Source: Oscillospiraceae bacterium | Lineage (GTDB): Bacteria > Bacillota > Clostridia > Oscillospirales > Ruminococcaceae | Length of the DNA stretch: 17,260 nt | Reading direction: 5' to 3' | NCBI GenBank assembly: GCA_900768995.1 | Contig: CAAGEZ010000060.1 | Location: 1 to 17,260 of the forward strand | Part shown: positions 12,924-17,260 of the stretch, in pieces | Layout: the number at the start of each line of letters is the position of its first letter | How positions within the stretch are numbered: the first letter of the stretch is position 1 | Notes under the pieces: model-generated | Seen by the model: the letters and a program-made list of their open reading frames with translations, nothing else | Databases searched by the model: none | Told to the model about the DNA's origin: nothing | Program-made: the position numbers and the translations under genes

Positions 12924-14525
12924 ATGAATAAGATGTTTTGTTTTCAGTGTGAACAGACCGCTGGCTGCACAGGCTGTACAGGCAGCGCAGGCGTCTGCGG
13001 AAAAAAGGCTGACACCGCCCTGCTTCAGGACAGGCTCACAGGCTCGCTCATAGGTCTTGCCCGTGCCCTCGGCGGCAACGAGGACCTTATTACCCCTGAG
13101 ACCGACAAGCTCTTTGTTGAGGGACTTTTCACTGCTGTTACCAATGTTAATTTCAACAACGAAACTATAAATGCCCTCACCGAACGCATTGAAGCGGAGA
13201 AAAGGCGTATCGTCCCCGACTGCGCCGTGTGCCCCTCCTCCTGCGGCAGAACCGATAATTACGATATGCAGAAGCTGTGGAACGCAGACCCTGATATCCG
13301 TTCCCTCAAATCCCTTATCCTTTTCGGCGTAAGAGGAATGGCGGCGTATGCATATCACGCTGATGTGCTTGGATACAGAGACGAGACCGTAAATGCATTC
13401 TTCCGCAAGGCTCTTTTCGCAGTTGGTATGGACGACCGGGGAATGGACGAGCTGCTCCCCGTTGTGATGCAGGTGGGCGAAGTAAATCTCAGATGTATGG
13501 AGCTTCTTGACAGGGCAAACACCGAGACATACGGTCACCCCACTCCCACGGAAGTGCCCCTTACCGTGGAAAAAGGTCCCTTCATCGTCATTTCGGGTCA
13601 CGACCTCTATGACCTTAAACAGCTCCTTGAACAGACAAAGGACAAGGGCATAAACATCTACACTCACGGCGAAATGCTGCCTGCCCACGCATATCCTGAG
13701 CTGAAAAAGTATCCTCATCTCAAGGGCAATTTCGGCACAGCGTGGCAGAATCAGCAGAAAGAGTTTGACAATATCCCTGCCCCCGTCCTCTTCACCACAA
13801 ACTGCCTTATGCCCCCCAAGGCAAGCTATGCCGACAGGGTGTTCACGACTGAAATGGTGTCCTATCCCGAAATAGTCCACATCGGGGAGAGCAAGGACTT
13901 TACCTCTGTTATCGAAAAAGCCCTTGAACTTGGCGGCTATCCCGAGGACAGAGAATTTACGGGCATCAACGGCGGCAACAAGGTTATGACGGGCTTTGGC
14001 AGAAATGCGGTACTCTCAAACGCCGAAACGGTCATAGCAGCCGTAAAGTCAGGGGATATAAAGCATTTCTTCCTTGTAGGCGGCTGCGACGGTGCAAGAA
14101 CGGGCAGAAACTACTACACCGAGTTTGTAAAGCAGTCTCCCGCCGACAGCATTATCCTCACACTTGCCTGCGGAAAATACCGCTTCAATGACCTTGACCT
14201 CGGCACTATCGGCGGACTTCCCAGAATTATGGATATGGGTCAGTGCAACGATGCATACAGTGCAATAAAGGTTGCGGCTGCCCTTGCGGAGGCATTTGGC
14301 TGCGGCATAAACGAGCTGCCCCTTTCAATGGTGCTCTCGTGGTACGAGCAGAAAGCCGTGTGCATTCTCCTTACACTTCTTCATCTCGGCATAAAGAACA
14401 TTCTTCTCGGCCCCACACTTCCCGCATTCATCTCTCCCAATGTGCTTAAATTCCTCGCAGATAATTACGGCATTGCTCCTATCACAACTCCCGAGGAGGA
14501 TATGAAAAAGCTGCTGGCGAAGTAA
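12924..14525 (+). CDS. hcp: Hydroxylamine reductase / hybrid cluster protein
   Basis: A 533-residue hybrid-cluster protein (prismane protein), near the usual length. The N-terminal FCFQCEQTAGCTGCTGSAGV segment gives cluster ligands Cys6 and Cys9, probably Cys18, and Cys25 (GVCGK); Cys15 is extra. Hybrid-cluster ligand regions are visible: ISGHDLYDL (~218-226), HGEMLPAHAYP (~248-258), TTNCLMPP with Cys294, VGGCDGARTGR (~387-397), LACGKYRFND (~415) and the LSWYEQKAVCILL region near 475. AAGGAGATACCAAT precedes the ATG. Hcp reduces hydroxylamine to ammonia in vitro and NO to nitrous oxide in vivo in several bacteria, protecting anaerobes from nitrosative stress. It is second in an operon with a ferredoxin-type protein under a probable Crp/Fnr regulator. 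Confidence 0.95.
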   Translation: MNKMFCFQCEQTAGCTGCTGSAGVCGKKADTALLQDRLTGSLIGLARALGGNEDLITPETDKLFVEGLFTAVTNVNFNNETINALTERIEAEKRRIVPDCAVCPSSCGRTDNYDMQKLWNADPDIRSLKSLILFGVRGMAAYAYHADVLGYRDETVNAFFRKALFAVGMDDRGMDELLPVVMQVGEVNLRCMELLDRANTETYGHPTPTEVPLTVEKGPFIVISGHDLYDLKQLLEQTKDKGINIYTHGEMLPAHAYPELKKYPHLKGNFGTAWQNQQKEFDNIPAPVLFTTNCLMPPKASYADRVFTTEMVSYPEIVHIGESKDFTSVIEKALELGGYPEDREFTGINGGNKVMTGFGRNAVLSNAETVIAAVKSGDIKHFFLVGGCDGARTGRNYYTEFVKQSPADSIILTLACGKYRFNDLDLGTIGGLPRIMDMGQCNDAYSAIKVAAALAEAFGCGINELPLSMVLSWYEQKAVCILLTLLHLGIKNILLGPTLPAFISPNVLKFLADNYGIAPITTPEEDMKKLLAK

Positions 14526-14557
14526 AAAAAATCGGAACGAATCAAAATTTTACAGAT

Positions 14558-14588
14558 AAATGTCCTGTCTAAAAAAGGCAGGACATTT
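14558..14588 (+). terminator. Terminator of the hcp operon
   Basis: AAATGTCCTG (14558-14567) and CAGGACATTT (14579-14588) pair perfectly, with an A-rich loop. It lies about 32 nt beyond the hcp stop. The tail TTTCCTTTA is moderately T-rich. Confidence 0.75.
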
Positions 14589-14675
14589 CCTTTACCCGTA
14601 TTTAACAGACATTTTTCGCAGATAATATATAACATACCCCATATTTCGCTAATGTTCCGTTAAAGTAAAGCAATT

Positions 14676-14689
14676 GTGAAAGATTTCAC
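14676..14689. promoter_or_regulatory. Small palindrome GTGAAA-GA-TTTCAC upstream of the Na/Pi gene
   Basis: Perfect 6-bp inverted repeat with a 2-bp centre, 155 bp before the transporter gene, in otherwise AT-rich DNA (14589-14770) holding no gene. It could be an operator for the promoter just downstream (TATTATATGATTTTGAAA... region) or chance. No protein can be assigned. Confidence 0.25.
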
Positions 14690-14770
14690 GCATTTTTCAT
14701 ATTATATGATTTTGAAATTCATCTATTTATGTTAACATAGGAGTGTATTGCAGTAAAAAGTATTAACGAA

Positions 14771-14839
14771 TGAGTCGGGCAGAAAACCCGACAGCTCTGA
14801 GGGAAAGCTCTCCCCGGGGCAATGTGAAAGGATTGAGCT
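14771..14839 (+). promoter_or_regulatory. Structured 5' leader of the Na/Pi transporter, possible cis-regulatory RNA
   Basis: A GC-rich block directly before the transporter in an AT-rich region. GTCGGG (14774-14779) and CCCGAC (14787-14792) pair with a 7-nt loop. AGCTC at 14793-14797 or 14806-14810 can pair with GAGCT (14835-14839), which carries the only nearby Shine-Dalgarno-like GAG; TCCCCGGGGC lies between. Pairing would hide the ribosome-binding region. I cannot match it to a riboswitch class I know. Confidence 0.35.
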
Positions 14840-14844
14840 AAAGT

Positions 14845-16614
14845 ATGACCATTTTTAACGTCATCCATCTGTTCGGCGGTCTCGCAATGTTTCTCTACGG
14901 TATGAATCTTATGAGCGATAAGCTCGAAAAGCTGGCAGGCGGCAAGCTTGAACAGATTTTTGAAAAGCTTACCTCCAACCGCTTCAAGGGACTGCTTCTC
15001 GGAATCCTCGTTACGGCGGTGGTGCAGTCATCGTCGGCTACCACAGTTATGCTGGTAGGCTTTGTAAACTCAGGCCTTATGCGCCTTTCACAGGTCATTC
15101 CAATAATTATGGGTGCTAACATCGGTACGACTGTTACCACCTGGATACTCAGCCTTACAGGACTTGAGGGCGACAGCCTGTTTATCCAGTTCTGCAAGCC
15201 TGCAAACTTCGCTCCTGTCTTCGCCCTTGTGGGAATAGTCCTCCGAATGGCGAGCAAGAGCGGCAAGAAAAAAGATATCGGCGGCATTCTTATCGGCTTC
15301 GGTCTCCTGATGCAGGGAATGGTCATTATGGGCGATTCCGTTGAGCCTCTCAGCGAGTCGGAAAAGTTTGCCGAGCTTATGGTAATGTTCCAGAATCCCG
15401 TTCTGGGCGTTCTCGTGGGCGCAGGGGTAACGGCTGTTATACAGTCCTCTGCGGCTTCCGTTGGTATGCTCCAGACTCTTTCAAATTCGGGACTTATCAC
15501 ATTCGGTGCGGCTCTGCCCATTATCCTCGGTCAGAACATCGGCACCTGCGTTACCGCCATTATCTCCTCGGCGGGCGCAAACAAGAGCGCAAAGCGTGTT
15601 GCGGCGGTCCACCTTTATTTCAACATCATCGGTACTGCAATAGCTCTTGTCTGTTATTATACACTTGATGCCTTTATCCATTTCACGTTCAATGATATGG
15701 AGGTAACGAGCATTTCCATCGCTATCGTCCATACTATATTTAATCTCGGCACAACTATTCTCCTTATGCCCTTTACCCACGTTCTTGAAAAGCTGGCATA
15801 CCTTACTATCAAGGACGAAAAGAGAGACCCTGCGGAGAACCTTGTGCTCCTTGATGACCGTTTTCTCAGTACTCCCGGTGTTGCAATTGAGCAGTGCCGC
15901 AATGTCACAAACAGAATGGCATCTCTCGCAAAGACCACTATTTCCCTTTCCCTTGACCTCTTCAAGAGCTTCGACGAGGACAAGGCTCAGATGATACTTG
16001 AAAACGAGGACGTTATCGACAAATACGAGGACATTACGGGAACATATCTCGTAAAGCTTTCGGGGCGCAGCCTTACAATGGACGACAGCCGAACAGTCTC
16101 ATGCCTGCTCCATTCCATAGGCGACTTTGAGCGAATTTCCGACCACGCCGTGAACATTCTCGACACAGCGAGAGAGATACACACCAAGGGTGTTGATTTC
16201 TCGGATATGGCAAAGCGTGAGCTTAATGTTATGTTCGGTGCTATTGAGGAGATACTTGACATCACCGTAAAGGCATTTGAGGAAAAGGACATTGCCCTTG
16301 CCTACAAGGTCGAGCCTCTCGAAGAGGTTGTGGATTACCTCAGAACTGAGATGAAGACCCGTCACGTTGAGCGTCTCAGAACAAAGGCCTGCACCATTGA
16401 ACAGGGCTTTATCTTCACTGACCTGCTCACAGACCTTGAGCGTGTTTCCGACCACTGTTCCAACATTGCCGTAAACCTCATTCAGATAAACGATGACAAC
16501 TTTGAGAACCACCGTTACCTCAACGCTGTCAAGAGCGAGGACAACGAGCAGTTCGCAGAGCTTTTCAAGGAATATTCCTACAAATATCCTCTTCCTCAGG
16601 CAAACGAAAAGTAA
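14845..16614 (+). CDS. Na/Pi cotransporter family protein with PhoU-like C-terminal domain
   Basis: A 589-residue membrane protein of the NptA/PNaS family. Residues 1-330 hold about eight hydrophobic segments in two inverted repeats marked by QSSSATT (61-67) with GANIGTT (90-96), and QSSAAS (200-205) with GQNIGTC (229-235), which form the sodium and phosphate site. Residues 340-570 are a cytoplasmic helical PhoU-like domain with paired DFERISDHAVNI and DLERVSDHCSNI segments. It should couple inward sodium flow to phosphate transport, with the tail acting in gating or signalling. The ATG at 14845 lacks a strong Shine-Dalgarno: GAG is 8 nt upstream and AAAGG about 14 nt upstream, and a structured leader precedes it. 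It ends in a clear terminator, so it is monocistronic. Confidence 0.92.
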   Translation: MTIFNVIHLFGGLAMFLYGMNLMSDKLEKLAGGKLEQIFEKLTSNRFKGLLLGILVTAVVQSSSATTVMLVGFVNSGLMRLSQVIPIIMGANIGTTVTTWILSLTGLEGDSLFIQFCKPANFAPVFALVGIVLRMASKSGKKKDIGGILIGFGLLMQGMVIMGDSVEPLSESEKFAELMVMFQNPVLGVLVGAGVTAVIQSSAASVGMLQTLSNSGLITFGAALPIILGQNIGTCVTAIISSAGANKSAKRVAAVHLYFNIIGTAIALVCYYTLDAFIHFTFNDMEVTSISIAIVHTIFNLGTTILLMPFTHVLEKLAYLTIKDEKRDPAENLVLLDDRFLSTPGVAIEQCRNVTNRMASLAKTTISLSLDLFKSFDEDKAQMILENEDVIDKYEDITGTYLVKLSGRSLTMDDSRTVSCLLHSIGDFERISDHAVNILDTAREIHTKGVDFSDMAKRELNVMFGAIEEILDITVKAFEEKDIALAYKVEPLEEVVDYLRTEMKTRHVERLRTKACTIEQGFIFTDLLTDLERVSDHCSNIAVNLIQINDDNFENHRYLNAVKSEDNEQFAELFKEYSYKYPLPQANEK

Positions 16615-16620
16615 AAATAT

Positions 16621-16650
16621 AAGGCTCTCCGATCTCGGAGAGCCTTTTTT
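16621..16650 (+). terminator. Terminator of the Na/Pi transporter gene
   Basis: AAGGCTCTCCGA (16621-16632) and TCGGAGAGCCTT (16635-16646) form a GC-rich stem followed by a T-run (16645-16650), six bases after the stop codon. Confidence 0.9.
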
Positions 16651-16811
16651 GGTGCGAGTAGTGATACAGCATTTTTTGAAAACCATCGTAGTACAATTTG
16701 TTTTTGAGGTCATCGGATAGCAACTTGCTTGTATCGCACCCCGATGGGTAGCTGTGTTTGAAATCCAGTTGCCTTTTATATACCACACAACCTAAAAATT
16801 ATCAAGTACGC
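16651..16811. other. Non-coding stretch, probable junction with a mobile element
   Basis: No convincing gene. Minus-strand open frames cross it, but they run into the transporter terminator and gene, so I do not call them. Imperfect inverted repeats occur: GGTGCGA...GATACA (16651-16668) against TGTATCGCACC (16730-16740), with a 7-nt bulge. The change from host-like sequence to GC-rich mobile sequence happens here or just after. No attachment site or direct repeat can be fixed without the other end. Confidence 0.35.
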
Positions 16812-16861
16812 GCAGCGTTCACTTCTCCCATCACCGGGAGCAAATGGACGCTGCTTTTTTT
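16812..16861 (+). terminator. Terminator-like hairpin/attenuator in front of the replication gene
   Basis: GCAGCGTTCA (16812-16821) pairs with TGGACGCTGC (16845-16854) with one G-U pair. An inner CTCCC/GGGAG stem (16825-16840) sits on top, and seven T residues follow (16855-16861). It ends 28 nt before the ATG, so it either insulates the element or attenuates the gene. Confidence 0.7.
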
Positions 16862-16889
16862 GTTTGCAACGAAAGGAGGCATCCGTGAA

Positions 16890-17260
16890 ATGGCAGTTTT
16901 TCGGGTAGAAAAGAACAGCGGCTACACGGTCATGTCAAACCACCACCTGCGGAACCGGGCCTTGTCCCTGAAAGCCAAGGGCTTACTCTCCCAAATGCTC
17001 TCCCTGCCGGAAGATTGGGACTACACCCTGCAAGGGCTGGCCCGTATCAATCGGGAAAGCATTGACGCGATACGGCAGGCCATCCGGGAACTGGAACAGG
17101 CAGGCTACATCCAGCGTTCCAGAGAACGGGATGAGAAAGGACGGCTGCGCGGTGCAGACTATGTGATCTTCGAGCTGCCGCAGCCTGTTCCTGCATCGGT
17201 TTCACCTACATTGGAAAATCCAACGTTGGAGAATCCCACGCAGGAAAACCCTACGTTGGA
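16890..17260 (+). CDS. Replication initiator/replisome-organiser helix-turn-helix protein (5' part)
   Basis: The first 123 codons of a gene that runs off the window. It starts MAVFRVEKNSGYTVMSNHHL, and residues 25-95 form a winged helix-turn-helix (LSLKAKGLLSQMLSLPEDWD, then GLARINRESIDAIRQAIREL, GYIQRSRERDEKGRLRGADY). This N-terminus is characteristic of replisome-organiser-like proteins (often annotated with DUF6017) in Tn1549-type conjugative elements of Clostridia. From residue 107 a tandem five-residue repeat, PTLEN/PTQEN, begins a low-complexity linker. AAAGGAGG lies 10 nt before the ATG, and a terminator-like hairpin lies just upstream. The codons are GC-richer than in the other genes here. 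It would bind DNA and recruit the host helicase for element replication (from family knowledge). The 3' end is missing only because the window ends. Confidence 0.82.
   Translation, partial: MAVFRVEKNSGYTVMSNHHLRNRALSLKAKGLLSQMLSLPEDWDYTLQGLARINRESIDAIRQAIRELEQAGYIQRSRERDEKGRLRGADYVIFELPQPVPASVSPTLENPTLENPTQENPTL

Larger units (their letters stand above)
16800..17260 (+). mobile_element. Left part of a probable Tn1549-like integrative/conjugative element
   Basis: The basis is a replication-initiator gene typical of conjugative elements in Clostridia, a higher-GC codon style than the preceding chromosome, and a terminator-like leader just upstream. Only the edge is in the window. The true boundary, integrase and transfer genes are not seen, so a plasmid-derived island or other mobilisable element is also possible. 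Confidence 0.45.

Noticed and set aside
14600..14740. TTAACA motifs upstream of the Na/Pi gene resembling Pho-box half-sites
   Set aside because: They occur singly rather than as the properly spaced direct repeats that PhoP-type regulators need.
16565..16786. Minus-strand open frame beginning MVYKRQLDFKHS after the Na/Pi gene
   Set aside because: It overlaps the transporter terminator and 3' end and has no ribosome-binding site. The VYKRQ-like start recalls a sequencing-adapter translation, but the DNA (TATAAAAGGCAA) is not the adapter, so neither a gene nor contamination is supported.
17204..17260. Tandem repeat at the right edge that might be taken for a CRISPR or minisatellite
   Set aside because: It is a coding repeat of five residues (PTLEN/PTQEN) in the linker of the replication protein; there are no spacers.

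Overview
The window looks like chromosome of an anaerobic gut Firmicute, most likely Oscillospiraceae/Ruminococcus-like. The reasons are strong AGGAGG ribosome-binding sites with frequent TTG/GTG alternatives, moderate GC, sigma-A promoters, two REC-HD-GYP proteins, a FapA/DUF342 protein with 26-residue repeats, a DUF3737-PatB pair, and an Hcp operon beside a Crp/Fnr regulator. The genus is inferred from gene content, not proven. The last ~400 bases differ: they are GC-richer and begin a replication-initiator gene of the kind carried by Tn1549-like conjugative elements of Clostridia.

Layout. 1-355: no recognisable gene; hairpins and one copy of a ~104 bp palindromic repeat. 356-1897 (-): cytoplasmic GH13 glucosidase, divergent from an AraC regulator (2157-3041, +). 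A shared terminator separates AraC from a minus-strand DUF3737-PatB/MalY operon (5085-3074). The second repeat copy (5124-5227), 100/104 identical to the first and inverted, lies in the predicted 5' leader of that operon. 8317-5336 (-): FapA/DUF342 protein followed by an HD-GYP protein whose receiver domain has lost its phosphorylation residues. Divergent from it, 8785-11385 (+) encodes an HD-GYP protein with a phosphorylatable receiver, an orphan HPt protein and a flavodoxin-fold reductase, tightly spaced. 11395-11439 is a perfect bidirectional terminator. 12103-11438 (-): Crp/Fnr regulator, divergent from an iron-sulfur protein plus hydroxylamine reductase/hybrid cluster protein (12210-14525, +). 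14845-16614 (+): Na/Pi cotransporter with PhoU-like tail and a structured leader. 16651-17260: probable junction with a mobile element and the 5' part of its replication gene.

How the genes work together. Two circuits can be read from the sequence. First, a c-di-GMP/phosphorelay neighbourhood: two HD-GYP phosphodiesterase candidates, one with an intact and one with a degenerate receiver, one paired with an HPt protein and the other with a FapA protein, transcribed divergently from one 467 bp intergenic region. No histidine kinase, diguanylate cyclase or c-di-GMP riboswitch is seen here. Second, a nitrosative-stress circuit: the Crp/Fnr regulator and the hcp operon share an intergenic region with one perfect palindrome (GTTGTAAAAACAAC). 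It is centred at -41.5 of the best -10 box for hcp and lies just downstream of the regulator's own promoter, which fits activation of hcp together with autorepression. I found no CRISPR array, tRNA, rRNA or restriction/defence island.
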